Shown in pieces: positions 15,010 through 23,805 of a DNA stretch of 34,017 nucleotides. Made by a program: the position numbers and the translations under genes. The stretch is from the NCBI GenBank assembly GCA_046094825.1, contig JBJTIF010000073.1:1-34017 (forward strand), given 5' to 3'. The notes beneath the pieces were generated by a model. The model worked only from the letters and a program-made list of their open reading frames with translations. It did not search any database and was not told where the DNA came from. Source of the stretch: JBJTIF01 sp046094825. Its GTDB lineage: Bacteria > Actinomycetota > UBA4738 > HRBIN12. Each line of letters begins with the position of its first letter. Positions within the stretch are counted from its first letter, which is position 1.

Positions 15010-15900
15010 TCCGGGCAGGAGCGCGGCCAGGGTCGCCGGCGTGATGCCCGCGATCCCGCGGTCGGCGCAGCGTCGGAGGAGTTCCTCCCAGCCGGGGTGC
15101 TCGGCGAACGCAGGCGCGGCGATCGCCCGCGCCTCATCGGCACGACCGAGGTTCGCGAGGCTCACCGCGCGCCAGAACGCGATCTCGGTCTCCGCACCGC
15201 AGAGCCGCAGCGCTTCGGCCGCTTCGCGGTCCGCCCGCGCCGCGTCGCCCTCGGTCTGCGCCTCCTCGGAGGCGTTCAGGTGCCCGTACGCGCGGTGGAG
15301 GTCGAGGAGCCGCCGCAGCTCCGGGAGCGGCGCACGGTGGTCGTCGATCCGGAGATCGACGCGGACGTCCTTCCACGGAGCGTCGCTCGGGGCCCCGGCG
15401 ACGACGAGGATGCGCGCGGCCTGCGTGCCGCGGATGTCGCCGCGCTCGGCCTCCCCCGCCTCGAGGGCGACGAGGAGTCGACCGGCGAGGTCGCCCCGCG
15501 CGCGGGCGAAGGCGTCGGCCATCGCGTCCCACACCGTCGCGCTCCACATCATGTTCGCCTGGCACGTGAAGCCGTCGCCGACGACGTGCCCGGCCTCGGG
15601 GATCGTCTCGCGCCCGGTGTGCGCGGCGACGCCGCCGCGCGCGTCGACGATCGCGACCTGCCGGACCTCGCGGTGCTCGTCGGCGGCGAGCCGCGCGGCG
15701 AGCGCTCCCGCGGCGTCGCGACCGGCGGCGAGCTCCTCGAGGCCGAGCGGCCCGTGGTCGAGGAGCGCCATCGCCTGCGTCGCGACCGCGCCGACGCCGG
15801 AGCGCGCCCAGCAGACGTCGCCGGCGGCGAACCAGTGCGACTGCACGGCGACGCCGAGGTCGCCGGTCTCCGGACACCGCGCCACGATCGAGTACGTCAC
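15007..15900 (-). CDS. DUF1028 protein (Ntn-hydrolase-like) with helical C-terminus
   Basis: A 297-residue protein. The first about 210 residues match the DUF1028 pattern: TYSIVARCPETGDLGVAVQS, WARSGVGAVATQA, GLTCQAN-like GFTCQANMMW, and ILVVAGAP followed by DVRVDLRIDDH. DUF1028 is thought to share the Ntn-hydrolase fold, but its reaction is not established. The last 85 residues (AYGHLNASEEAQTEGDAARA onward) look like alpha-helical TPR-type repeats, as in longer DUF1028 members. The GTG start at 15900 overlaps the ligA stop by 4 bp and has GGGAGG upstream. It lies between ligA and gatC, both housekeeping genes. Confidence 0.85.
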   Translation of the reverse strand: MTYSIVARCPETGDLGVAVQSHWFAAGDVCWARSGVGAVATQAMALLDHGPLGLEELAAGRDAAGALAARLAADEHREVRQVAIVDARGGVAAHTGRETIPEAGHVVGDGFTCQANMMWSATVWDAMADAFARARGDLAGRLLVALEAGEAERGDIRGTQAARILVVAGAPSDAPWKDVRVDLRIDDHRAPLPELRRLLDLHRAYGHLNASEEAQTEGDAARADREAAEALRLCGAETEIAFWRAVSLANLGRADEARAIAAPAFAEHPGWEELLRRCADRGIAGITPATLAALLPG

Positions 15901-17942
15901 GACCCCGCCTCCCGTCCGATCCGTCGGAGGAACTCCTCCTCGTCGATCACCTCGACGCCGAGTTCCTCGGCCTTCGCGAGCTTCGATCCCGCCGCCTCGC
16001 CCGCGACGACGAACGTCGTCCTCGCCGAGACGCTCGAGGCGACCTTCGCCCCCGCATCCTGCGCCATCGCGGACGCGTCCGCCCGCGCGAGGGTCGGGAG
16101 CGTGCCCGTCAGCACGACGGTCGCCCCGTCGAGCGGTCGCGGGCCCGTCGGCGCGCTCCGCACCGGGTCCGCCGTGCGCACCCCGGCCGCGCGGAGCCGG
16201 TCGAGGAGCTCGCGGTGGTGGTCGTCGGCGAACCACTCGAGCACGCTCGCCGCGATCTCCGGTCCCACACCATCGACGGCGGTGAGCGCGTCGGCGTCAG
16301 CCGCCGCGATCGCGTCGACCGACCCGAACGCGCCGGCGAGCGCCTGCGCGACCGTGGCCCCGACGTGGCGGATGTTCAACCCCGCGAGGAGCCGCCACAC
16401 CTCGCGATCCTTCGAGCCCTCGATCGCGAGGAGGAGGTTCGCGATCTTCCGCTCCTTGTACCCGGGGACCTCCGCGAGCCGCTCCGCGGTGAGCCCGTAG
16501 ATGTCGCCCGGATCGCGGACGATCCCGAGCTCGAGGAGCGCGCCGCCGGTCTTCTCGCCGAGCCCCTCGATGTCCATCGCCCCCCGACCCGCGAAGGCCT
16601 GGAGCCACTCGAGGTTCTGCGACGGGCAGCCGCGGCGGTTCGGGCAGCGCCACGCGGCCGCACCCTCCTCGCGCACGAGCGCGGTCCCGCACGAGGGGCA
16701 GGCCTCCGGGAACCGCCACCGCCGCGCACGCTTCGGGCGCCGGGACGGGACGGGACCGACGACCTCCGGGATCACGTCGCCCGCGCGGCGCACGATCACC
16801 GTGTCGCCCTCGCGGACGTCCTTGCGGGCGACCTCGTCCTCGTTGTGGAGGGTCGCGGTCGTGACCGTGACGCCGCCGACCTGCACGGGTTCGAGCCACG
16901 CGAACGGCGTCACGACCCCGGTGCGGCCGGTGTGGACGCGGATCTCCCGCAGGACGGTCGTGCGCTCCTCCGGCGGGAACTTGTACGCGACCGCCCACCG
17001 CGGGGCGTGGCTCGTTGCCCCGAGTTCCTCCTGCATCGCGATCGCGTCGACCTTCACGACGGCGCCGTCGATCTCCCAGTCGACGCTGTGCCGGTGCTCC
17101 TCCCAGTACGCGAGGTACGCGAGGACGCCGCCGAGGTCGTCGACGACCGTCCCGGTCGGCGCGACGGGGAGTCCCGCATCGCGGCACCACGCGAGGAACG
17201 CCGAGTGCGAGTCGAACGCGATGCCCTCCGCCGCGCCGAACGAATGGCACCAGAGCGACAGCGGCCGCGCCGCGGTCGCGGCGGGGTCCTTCTGCCGTAG
17301 CGACCCGGCGGCGGCGTTCCGCGGGTTCGCGAACGGGCGCTGTTCCCGGGCGACGAGGTCGGCGTTCAGCCGCGCGAACCCCGAGACGGGGAAGTACACC
17401 TCGCCGCGGACCTCGAGGAGGGCCGGCGGGTCCGCGAGCGCGAGACGCGCGGGGATCGCGTCGATCGTCCGCACGTTCGCGGTGACGTCCTCGCCGGTCG
17501 TCCCGTCGCCGCGGGTCGCTCCCTGGACGAGCACCCCCCGCTCGTACGTGAGCGCGATCGCGACCCCGTCGATCTTCAGCTCGCAGGAGTAGCGCGCCGC
17601 CACGCCGACGCCCCGTCCGACGCGGTCCGCCCACGCGCGGAGTTCCTCCTCGGAGAACACGTTGTCCAGCGAGTACATCCGCGCGCGGTGCCGGACCGGC
17701 GCGAAGAGTTCCGCGGGACGCGCGCCGACGCCCTGCGTCGGGCTGTCCGGCGTGACGAGCTCGGGGAACCGCTCCTCGAGGGCCGAGAGGTCGCGGACGA
17801 GCGCGTCGTACTCCGCGTCGGCGATCTCCGGGTCGTCGAGGACGTGGTACCGGTACGCGTGGTGGTTGATCGCCTCGCGGAGTTCCTCGACGCGGACCTT
17901 CGCGTCGGCCCGCTCGCGCTCCCCCGCGCCCGCGCGCGCCAC
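15897..17942 (-). CDS. ligA: NAD-dependent DNA ligase
   Basis: A 681-residue essential ligase that seals nicks in DNA using NAD+. Domains in order: Ia NAD-binding (YRYHVLDDPEIADAEYD), adenylation with the active lysine K123 in CELKIDG, OB fold, a four-cysteine zinc finger (CPSC and CPNRRGC), helix-hairpin-helix repeats (about 500-590) and a C-terminal BRCT domain (about 600-675, VVLTGTLPTLARADA). Length is normal. The open frame extends far into mnmA, but the ligase begins at GTG 17942, 4 nt after the mnmA stop. The ribosome site is weak, suggesting coupling. It overlaps the DUF1028 start by GTGA. Confidence 0.97.
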   Translation of the reverse strand: MARAGAGERERADAKVRVEELREAINHHAYRYHVLDDPEIADAEYDALVRDLSALEERFPELVTPDSPTQGVGARPAELFAPVRHRARMYSLDNVFSEEELRAWADRVGRGVGVAARYSCELKIDGVAIALTYERGVLVQGATRGDGTTGEDVTANVRTIDAIPARLALADPPALLEVRGEVYFPVSGFARLNADLVAREQRPFANPRNAAAGSLRQKDPAATAARPLSLWCHSFGAAEGIAFDSHSAFLAWCRDAGLPVAPTGTVVDDLGGVLAYLAYWEEHRHSVDWEIDGAVVKVDAIAMQEELGATSHAPRWAVAYKFPPEERTTVLREIRVHTGRTGVVTPFAWLEPVQVGGVTVTTATLHNEDEVARKDVREGDTVIVRRAGDVIPEVVGPVPSRRPKRARRWRFPEACPSCGTALVREEGAAAWRCPNRRGCPSQNLEWLQAFAGRGAMDIEGLGEKTGGALLELGIVRDPGDIYGLTAERLAEVPGYKERKIANLLLAIEGSKDREVWRLLAGLNIRHVGATVAQALAGAFGSVDAIAAADADALTAVDGVGPEIAASVLEWFADDHHRELLDRLRAAGVRTADPVRSAPTGPRPLDGATVVLTGTLPTLARADASAMAQDAGAKVASSVSARTTFVVAGEAAGSKLAKAEELGVEVIDEEEFLRRIGREAGS

Positions 17943-17946
17943 GGCC

Positions 17947-19017
17947 TCAGGCGCTCCGGAGGATGCGCGCGCCGCCGAGGAGCTCGTCGCCGCGGTAGAC
18001 CGCGATGACCTGGCCCGGCGCGACCCCGCGCTGCGGGCGCCGCAGCTCGACCACGAGTGCGTCACCGCGCGCCTCGACGACCGCGGACACCGCCTCGCCG
18101 CGGTAGCGGAGCTGCACCTCGGCCTCGAACGGACCGGCGGCGGGAGGCGCGTCGGCCACCCAGCGGACGCGGTCGGCGTCGATCCGCTTCCGCGCGAGGA
18201 GTTCGCCGGGCCCGACGACGACGCGGTTGCGGTCGGCGTCGAGCTCGAGCACGTAGGAGGGCGCGGGCGTCGAGATCCCGAGGCCGCGCCGCTGCCCGAC
18301 GGTGAACCGCGCGAGGCCGTCGTGCCGGGCGAGCGTGCGCCCCTCGACGTCGACGACGGTGCCGTCGCGGACGAGGTCGGGCGCGAGCCCCGCGAGGAAC
18401 CCGGCGAGGTCGCCGTCGGCGACGAAGCAGATCTCCTGGGAGTCGGGCTTCGCCGCGACCGGGAGGCCGAGCCGTTCCGCGTGCGCGCGCGTCTCGGTCT
18501 TCGGCATCCCGCCGACGGGGAACCGCGACCGCGCGAGCGCGCGCTGGCCGATCCCCGCGAGCATGTACGACTGGTCCTTCGCCGCATCGAGTCCCCGGCG
18601 CAGCCGCCACGTCCCGCCGTCCTCGACGGCGCGAACGTAGTGCCCGGTCGCGACGAGGTCGATCCCCCGCTCGTCGGCGAGGCGGAGGAACGCCCCGAAC
18701 TTGATCTCCTCGTTGCACCGCGCGCAGGGGTTCGGGGTGCGACCCGCCGCGTGCTCCGCGACGAAGTCCGCGAGGACGGTGTCCGCGAACGTCGACCGCA
18801 GGTCGACGACCTCGAAGGCGAAGCCGCCGATCGCCGCGACCGCGGCCGCGTCGGCGCGCGCCGTCGGCCCGCAGCAGCCGTGGTCAAGCCCCCCGGCGTC
18901 GCGGACGAGCTCGAGGTGGCACCCGACGACGTCGAGGCCCTGCTCCGCGAGGAGGCAGGCCGCCACGGAGGAGTCGACGCCCCCCGACATCCCGACGAGG
19001 ACCGACACGCGACCCAT
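17947..19017 (-). CDS. mnmA: tRNA-specific 2-thiouridylase
   Basis: A 356-residue enzyme that thiolates U34 of tRNAs for Lys, Glu and Gln. The PP-loop SGGVDSS lies at 11-17. The catalytic cysteines are C98 in NPCARCNEEIKFG and C197 in SQEICF. GHYVRA and KDQSYML are further family blocks. The central and C-terminal barrels follow to the end (GLGISTPAPSY, VIAVYRGDELLGGARI). The ATG at 19017 is 7 nt after TAGACT with no Shine-Dalgarno, so leaderless initiation is predicted. It heads the mnmA-ligA-DUF1028 unit and is divergent from etfB. Confidence 0.97.
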   Translation of the reverse strand: MGRVSVLVGMSGGVDSSVAACLLAEQGLDVVGCHLELVRDAGGLDHGCCGPTARADAAAVAAIGGFAFEVVDLRSTFADTVLADFVAEHAAGRTPNPCARCNEEIKFGAFLRLADERGIDLVATGHYVRAVEDGGTWRLRRGLDAAKDQSYMLAGIGQRALARSRFPVGGMPKTETRAHAERLGLPVAAKPDSQEICFVADGDLAGFLAGLAPDLVRDGTVVDVEGRTLARHDGLARFTVGQRRGLGISTPAPSYVLELDADRNRVVVGPGELLARKRIDADRVRWVADAPPAAGPFEAEVQLRYRGEAVSAVVEARGDALVVELRRPQRGVAPGQVIAVYRGDELLGGARILRSA

Positions 19018-19024
19018 GCGGGGG

Positions 19025-19030
19025 AGTCTA
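19025..19030 (-). promoter_or_regulatory. Putative -10 box of mnmA (leaderless)
   Basis: TAGACT on the minus strand ends 7 nt before the mnmA ATG in the 67-bp divergent gap shared with etfB. The two -10 boxes are 42 bp apart, so RNA polymerases on the two promoters could interfere with each other. Confidence 0.55.
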
Positions 19031-19072
19031 CGGGTGCCCCCGGACGGAACCCGCCGTCCCGACCTCCCTCGG

Positions 19073-19078
19073 TATGCT
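19073..19078 (+). promoter_or_regulatory. Putative -10 box of etfB (leaderless)
   Basis: TATGCT ends 6 nt before the etfB ATG at 19085, the same arrangement and hexamer as for the EamA gene. No Shine-Dalgarno is present. Confidence 0.55.
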
Positions 19079-19084
19079 CCGGCC

Positions 19085-19780
19085 ATGCGCGTCGCCGTCC
19101 TCGCGAAGTTCGTCCCCGCGCCGCAGGGAACCCCGGAACTCGGACCCGACCACCTCCTCGTGCGGACGACCGCGGACGCGACCCTCGACCCCGGGGACGA
19201 GTACGCCGTCGAGGCGGCGCTCCGCGTCGCCGAGGCGACGGGCGGCGAGGTGACCGTCGTGTCGATGGGACCCCCGGAGGCCGTCGCTGCGGTCCGCAAG
19301 GCGATCTCGATGGGCGCCCATGCGGGTGTCCTCGTCTCCGACCCGGCGCTCCGTGGCGCGGACGTCCTCGCGACGGCGCGGGTGCTCGCCGCGACGCTCC
19401 GGCGCGGCGCGTACGACCTCGTCGTCGGGGGCGTCGAGTCCACCGACGGCTACACCGGGACGCTCCCGATCGCCGTCGCGGAGCTCCTCGGGCTGCCCGG
19501 TCTCACGTTCGCCCGGTCCGTCGCGGTCGACGGCACGACGCTCCGGGTCGAGCGGCAGACCGAGGAGGGCTACGACGTCGTCACGGCGCCGCTCCCCGCG
19601 GTCGTGACGGTCACGGGGAGCGCGGCCGAGCCGCGGTACCCGACGCTGAAGGGGATCATGGCGGCGAAGCAGAAGCCGGTCGAGGAGCTCACGCTCGTCG
19701 ACCTCGGCATCGTGCCCGCCGACGTCGCACCGACGCAGCGCATCGCGGACCTGCTCGCCGAGGCGAAGGTGCTCCCGTGA
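19085..19780 (+). CDS. etfB: Electron transfer flavoprotein beta subunit
   Basis: A 231-residue subunit of the ETF heterodimer, which accepts electrons from acyl-CoA and similar dehydrogenases and passes them to the quinone pool. The N-terminus MRVAVLAKFVPAPQGTPEL, DEYAVEAALRVAE, VVSMGPPEAVAAVRKAISMGA (AMP-binding region), GVESTDGYTGTLP and the recognition-loop end PRYPTLKGIMAAKQKPVEE are all diagnostic. Length is slightly short but complete. The start is the leaderless-type ATG at 19085. It overlaps etfA by GTGA. No dehydrogenase or ETF-quinone oxidoreductase gene is in the window. Confidence 0.95.
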   Translation: MRVAVLAKFVPAPQGTPELGPDHLLVRTTADATLDPGDEYAVEAALRVAEATGGEVTVVSMGPPEAVAAVRKAISMGAHAGVLVSDPALRGADVLATARVLAATLRRGAYDLVVGGVESTDGYTGTLPIAVAELLGLPGLTFARSVAVDGTTLRVERQTEEGYDVVTAPLPAVVTVTGSAAEPRYPTLKGIMAAKQKPVEELTLVDLGIVPADVAPTQRIADLLAEAKVLP

Positions 19781-20736
19781 CGTCGGTCTGGGTCTGGGCG
19801 GAGGTCGGTCCCGACGGGGTCCACCCGTCGGCGTTCGAGCTCCTCGCGAAGGCGCGCGCGCTCGGGACCGCATCGGCCGTCGCCCTCGGCCCCGGCGCGA
19901 CCGCCGCCGCCGCCGACCTCGGCGCGCACGGCGCCGCGATCGTGTACGCGAGCGACGACCCGGTGTTCACCGAGACGCTCTCGCAACCCGCGGCGCACGC
20001 GCTCCACGCGCTCGTCGCCGAGCACCGCCCCGACCTCGTGCTCTTCCCGACGACGTACGACGCACGCGACGTCGCCGGTCGGCTCCAGGCGCGCACCGGT
20101 TCGACCCTCCTGGCGAACGCCGTCGACCTCCCCGCGGCCGACCGCGCCGAGACGCGGGTCGACGGCGGCGCGCGGATCGTCGTGACCGCCCTCGACGGGC
20201 CCGCCCCACGACTCGTCCTCGTGCGCCCGAAGTCGTTCGTCGCGGACGCGGTCCGCGGGGCGGCGACCGTCGTCCCGGTCGCCGCGGACGTGCCCGACGA
20301 CCTCCGGCGCGCGTCCCGCGTCGGGCGGCATCGCGAGGCGGCGGCCGGTCCCCGCCTCGAGCAGGCGAAGGTCGTCGTCGCGGGCGGACGCGGGATGGGC
20401 GAGGCGGCGCGCTTCGAGCTCCTCGAACGCCTCGCGGGCGCCCTCGGCGACGCCGCGGTCGGCGCGACGCGCGCGGTCGTCGACGCCGGGTGGGTCCCGT
20501 ACGCGCGGCAGATCGGGCAGACCGGCAAGACGGTGAAGCCCGACGTCTACCTCGCGTTCGGGATCAGCGGCGCGACGCAGCACCTCGTCGGCATGCAGGC
20601 ATCGAAGCGCGTCGTCGCGGTGAACAAGGACGCGGATGCGCCGATCTTCGCGCTCGCCGATCTCGGTGTCGTCGGCGATGCGCTCGAGCTCCTCCCGCGG
20701 CTCATCGCCGAGCTCGAGGCGCGTCGGGGTTCGTGA
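19777..20736 (+). CDS. etfA: Electron transfer flavoprotein alpha subunit
   Basis: A 319-residue FAD-carrying subunit. The N-terminal alpha/beta domain holds LVLFPTTYDARDVAGRLQAR. The C-terminal FAD domain (about 195-319) shows VVVAGGRGMG, GWVPYARQIGQTGKTVKPD, AFGISGATQHLVGMQ and VAVNKDADAPIFALAD, the classical ETF-alpha signature. The GTG start at 19777 overlaps the etfB stop, and its own stop overlaps the start of the pabB/pabC fusion, so all three are translated in a chain. Residues for bifurcating ETFs were not resolved by eye; the presence of an ordinary two-gene ETF suggests a role in fatty-acid or amino-acid oxidation. Confidence 0.96.
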   Translation: MTSVWVWAEVGPDGVHPSAFELLAKARALGTASAVALGPGATAAAADLGAHGAAIVYASDDPVFTETLSQPAAHALHALVAEHRPDLVLFPTTYDARDVAGRLQARTGSTLLANAVDLPAADRAETRVDGGARIVVTALDGPAPRLVLVRPKSFVADAVRGAATVVPVAADVPDDLRRASRVGRHREAAAGPRLEQAKVVVAGGRGMGEAARFELLERLAGALGDAAVGATRAVVDAGWVPYARQIGQTGKTVKPDVYLAFGISGATQHLVGMQASKRVVAVNKDADAPIFALADLGVVGDALELLPRLIAELEARRGS

Positions 20737-22484
20737 TCGACGCCCGCTCGGACGACCTCCGGCCGGGTCGCGAGCGCTCGTTCCGGTTCGAGGAGCCCAC
20801 GGCCGTCCTCGAGGCGCGGCGTGTCGAGGAGGTCGTCGGCACGCTCGAGGCGGCCGAATCCGCGGCCCGACGGGGCCTGTGGGCGGTCGGGTTCGTCGCG
20901 TACGAGGCAGCCCCGGCCTTCGACCCGGTGCTCGCCGTCCACCCGTCGGTCCCCGACCTCCCGCTCGCGTGGTTCGCGCTCTTCGCGCGCCGGGTCGCGG
21001 TCGACCCACTCCCCCCGGCCGAGGACGCGGGCGTCGACGCCGCGCCGAGCCCGTGGCGACCGACGGTCGAGCCCGCGACGTACCGGGAGCGCATCGCGGC
21101 GATCCGCGAGGCGATCGCCGCCGGCGAGACGTACCAGGTGAACTACACGGTGCGGCTCCGGGCGCGCGTCGCGGGCGACGCGCGCGGCCTCTACCGCGAC
21201 CTCGCGCTCGCGCAGCGCGGTGGCCACGCGATGTACGTCGACACCGGGCGCCACCGGATCGCCTCGGCCTCCCCCGAGCTCTTCTTCGACTTCGAGGGAG
21301 GGCGGGTCACGACACGACCGATGAAGGGCACGGCGGGGCGGGGACGCTTCGAGGAGGAGGACGCCGCGATCGCGGAGGGGCTCCGGACGTCCGAGAAGGA
21401 CCGCGCGGAGAACGCGATGATCGTCGACCTCCTGCGCAACGACCTCGGCCGCATCGCCCGACCCGGGACCGTCGAGGTGCCGACGATGTTCGACCTCGAG
21501 CGCTACGAGACGGTGTGGCAGCTCACGTCGACCGTCACCGGCGAGGCGCGCCCCGGCACGACCGTCCCGGATCTCTTCCGCGCGCTCTTCCCGTGCGGGT
21601 CGGTGACCGGCGCGCCGAAGGTGCGGACGATGGAGATCATCCGCGAGCTCGAGGAGGCGCCGCGCGGTGTCTACTGCGGCGCGATCGGCTGGATCGGGCC
21701 CGGGGAGGGTGCCGACGTCGCGGCCTCGTTCAACGTCGCGATCCGCACGGTCGCGGTCGACGCCGCGAGCGGCGATGCGGAGTACGGCGTCGGGGGCGGC
21801 ATCACGTACGCGTCGGATCCGGAACGGGAGCACGGCGAGGTCCTCGCGAAGGCGCGGCTCCTCACCGCGACGCGTCCGGCCTTCGAGCTCCTCGAGACCC
21901 TCCGGCTCGACGGGGACGGCTACGCCGACCTCGAGGAGCACCTCGCGCGGATCGCGTCCTCCGCCCGGTACTTCGGGTTCGCCTTCGATGCGGCGGCGAC
22001 GATCGCCGATCTCGAGCGGGAGCGAGCCGTCGCGCGCCACCCGAGGCGCGTGCGCCTCGCGCTCGCGCGCGACGGCGCGCGGACCCTCACGACCTCCGAC
22101 CTCCCCGACGACCCCACCGGGCCCGTGGAGGTCGAGCTCGACGACGACCCCGTCGATCCCGCGGACGTGTGGCTGTTCCACAAGACGACCCACCGGGCCG
22201 TCTACGAGCGACGCGTCGCGCGCCACGATCGAGAGGCGATCCTCGTGAACGACCGCGGCGAGGTGACGGAGACGCCGGTCGCGAACCTCGCGGTGCGCAT
22301 CGACGGCACGTGGTGGACGCCGCCGCGCGGGGCGGGGCTCCTCGCGGGGACCGCGCGGGCACGGCTCCTGCGCGACGGGACGCTCCGCGAGCGGTCGGTG
22401 ACGGTCCGCGATCTCCGTGGCGCCGACGCACTCGCGCTCGTGAGCAGCGTCCGCGGCTGGCGCGACGCGACGCTCGTCCGCTGA
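20733..22484 (+). CDS. pabB: Aminodeoxychorismate synthase component I / ADC lyase fusion
   Basis: A 583-residue bifunctional enzyme of folate synthesis. Residues about 110-380 form the chorismate-binding domain, which makes 4-amino-4-deoxychorismate. RPMKGT with K198, DLLRNDLGR, FPCGSVTGAPK (287-296) and EREHGE are conserved, and the lysine in PMKGT marks PabB rather than anthranilate synthase. Residues about 385-583 are a fold-type IV PLP lyase (PabC-like), which releases pyruvate to give p-aminobenzoate, with PLP lysine K484 in FHKTTHR and VNDRGEVTETPVANLAV. No PabA glutaminase is in the window. The GTG start at 20733 overlaps the etfA stop by 4 bp. PabB-PabC fusions are known, but coupling to ETF genes is unexpected. 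Confidence 0.94.
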   Translation: MIDARSDDLRPGRERSFRFEEPTAVLEARRVEEVVGTLEAAESAARRGLWAVGFVAYEAAPAFDPVLAVHPSVPDLPLAWFALFARRVAVDPLPPAEDAGVDAAPSPWRPTVEPATYRERIAAIREAIAAGETYQVNYTVRLRARVAGDARGLYRDLALAQRGGHAMYVDTGRHRIASASPELFFDFEGGRVTTRPMKGTAGRGRFEEEDAAIAEGLRTSEKDRAENAMIVDLLRNDLGRIARPGTVEVPTMFDLERYETVWQLTSTVTGEARPGTTVPDLFRALFPCGSVTGAPKVRTMEIIRELEEAPRGVYCGAIGWIGPGEGADVAASFNVAIRTVAVDAASGDAEYGVGGGITYASDPEREHGEVLAKARLLTATRPAFELLETLRLDGDGYADLEEHLARIASSARYFGFAFDAAATIADLERERAVARHPRRVRLALARDGARTLTTSDLPDDPTGPVEVELDDDPVDPADVWLFHKTTHRAVYERRVARHDREAILVNDRGEVTETPVANLAVRIDGTWWTPPRGAGLLAGTARARLLRDGTLRERSVTVRDLRGADALALVSSVRGWRDATLVR

Positions 22485-22517
22485 CCCCGACGGATCCGCG
22501 GACGCGGCGCCGGGTCA
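22482..22517. terminator. Bidirectional hairpin formed by two convergent stop codons
   Basis: TGACCC at 22482-22487 and GGGTCA at 22512-22517 are inverted copies. Each contains the TGA stop of the pabB/pabC fusion or of the GNAT gene. The interior holds a further CCGCG/CGCGG pair. It may serve as a shared terminator for the converging genes. There is no T-tract, and energy was not computed. Confidence 0.3.
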
Positions 22518-23003
22518 GTCGTCGCCGAGGCGGTCGAGGAGGGCGTCGGTCGACGAGGTGAGCTGGACGACGCGCGGCGTGAACCCGAGCTCCTCCCAGA
22601 AGGACATCGCGCCGCGGTTCGGGGCGAACGTCTTCAGCTCGATCCAGGACACGGTGCGCTCCTGCGCGAACCGCGCCGCGCCGCGGACGAGCTCGCGGCC
22701 GACGCCGCGACCCCGGTACCCCGCGCGGACGACGACCCCGGAGAGCTCGAGCGCGCGCTCGTCGGAGAACCGCGACGGCTGGCTCACCTCGCCGTACGCC
22801 ATGCCGACGACCTCCCCCTCGTGCTCCGCGACGAGCAGGAGCGAATCCGGCGACCCGAGCGCCTCGCGGTACTTCTCCCCGACCTGGTCGTAGAACCCGG
22901 GCCGCGGCGTGAAGACGCGCCAGTCGCTCTGCATCCGATCGAGCTCCTGGAAGAGCGCGACGAGCGCGGGCACGTCCTCGCGGAGCGCCTGACGGACCTC
23001 CAC
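22515..23003 (-). CDS. GNAT-family N-acetyltransferase
   Basis: A 162-residue single-domain acyltransferase that uses acetyl-CoA. The acetyl-CoA loop is seen as VVVRAGYRGRGVGRELV (R-G-x-G-x-G type), followed by ARFAQERTVSWIELKT and APNRGAMSFWEELGF, the usual motif A and B strands and helices. The acceptor substrate is not recognisable. The GTG start at 23003 is preceded by GGAGG and lies 2 bp after the enoyl-CoA hydratase stop, so the two form an operon. It is convergent with the pabB/pabC fusion. Confidence 0.9.
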   Translation of the reverse strand: MEVRQALREDVPALVALFQELDRMQSDWRVFTPRPGFYDQVGEKYREALGSPDSLLLVAEHEGEVVGMAYGEVSQPSRFSDERALELSGVVVRAGYRGRGVGRELVRGAARFAQERTVSWIELKTFAPNRGAMSFWEELGFTPRVVQLTSSTDALLDRLGDD

Positions 23004-23005
23004 CC

Positions 23006-23779
23006 CTACCTCCCCGTGAACCGCGGCTGGCGCTTCTCGGCGAAGGCCGCGAGCCCCTCGGCGCGGTCCTCCGTGGCGAAGAGCCCGGCGAACGCGTCCC
23101 GTTCGACCGCGAGCCCCATCCGGAGGTCGCCGCCCGCGGCGCGGAGCGCGGCCTTCACCGCCGCGTACGCTGCGGTCGGACCCGCGGCGAACCCCCGCGC
23201 GAGCGCGCTCGCGCGCTCGCGCGCCGCGCCGGCCGGAACGACCTCGTGGACGAGCCCGATCGCCTGCGCCTCGGCGACGCTGAGCCGGCGTCCGGTGAGC
23301 ACGAGCTCCCGCGCGCGGTCGAGCCCGACGGCGCGCGGGAGCCGCTGCGTCCCGCCCGCGCCCGGCATGATGCCGAGCCCGACCTCCGGGAGTCCGAGCA
23401 CCGCGGGCTCGGCGGCGACGCGGAGGTCGCAGGCGAGCGCGAGCTCGAGGCCGCCGCCGAGCGCGCTGCCCTCGATCGCCGCGATCGTGACGAACGGGAG
23501 CCCCTCGATCGCGAGGAGGGCGGCGCCGAGCACCTCGGCGAACGCCTGCGCCTGCGCCGGGCCGGCGAACGTCGCCATCTCCTTGATGTCCGCGCCCCCG
23601 CAGAAGATCCGCTCGCCGCCGGCCACGACGACCGCGCGGACGTCGCCGCGCCCGACGAGGTCACCCGCGGCGGCGCCGAGCGCGTGCGCGGTCGCGGCGT
23701 CGAGGACGTTCGCCGGCGGACGCTCGAGGGCGAGCGTCGCGACGCCCTCGGCGATCTCGGTGCGGACGGTCGCGGTCAC
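23006..23779 (-). CDS. Enoyl-CoA hydratase/isomerase (crotonase family)
   Basis: A 257-residue enzyme that probably hydrates trans-2-enoyl-CoA in beta-oxidation or a related pathway. The oxyanion-hole segment RIFCGGADIKEM, the GSALGGGLELALACDLRVA block and GLPEVGLGIMPGAGGTQRL are complete. Both glutamates used for hydration (in AAEPAVLG and in LPEVG) are present, which favours hydratase over isomerase or hydrolase. GTG 23779 is chosen because it gives the normal family length and lies 6 nt after CAAGAT; GTG 23785 is an alternative. A perfect 11-bp-arm inverted repeat is just upstream. ETF genes 2.3 kb away could accept electrons from the same pathway. Confidence 0.93.
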   Translation of the reverse strand: MTATVRTEIAEGVATLALERPPANVLDAATAHALGAAAGDLVGRGDVRAVVVAGGERIFCGGADIKEMATFAGPAQAQAFAEVLGAALLAIEGLPFVTIAAIEGSALGGGLELALACDLRVAAEPAVLGLPEVGLGIMPGAGGTQRLPRAVGLDRARELVLTGRRLSVAEAQAIGLVHEVVPAGAARERASALARGFAAGPTAAYAAVKAALRAAGGDLRMGLAVERDAFAGLFATEDRAEGLAAFAEKRQPRFTGR

Positions 23780-23785
23780 GCGCAC

Positions 23786-23791
23786 ATCTTG
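23786..23791 (-). promoter_or_regulatory. Weak extended -10 of the enoyl-CoA hydratase unit
   Basis: CAAGAT on the minus strand, preceded by TGG (a TGn extension), ends 6 nt before the GTG at 23779. The first base departs from TANNNT, so this is the least certain member of the leaderless set. Confidence 0.3.
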
Positions 23792-23805
23792 CCAGCCGGC
23801 GGGCC

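Noticed and set aside
17943..18887. N-terminal extension of ligA into mnmA
   Set aside because: It is a Ser/Arg-rich shadow of mnmA. The ligase domain begins at GTG 17942 and has the normal family length from there.
23195..23230. Alternating CG-rich repeat as a Z-DNA or regulatory element
   Set aside because: It lies inside the enoyl-CoA hydratase coding frame and is explained by Ala/Arg/Ser codons.
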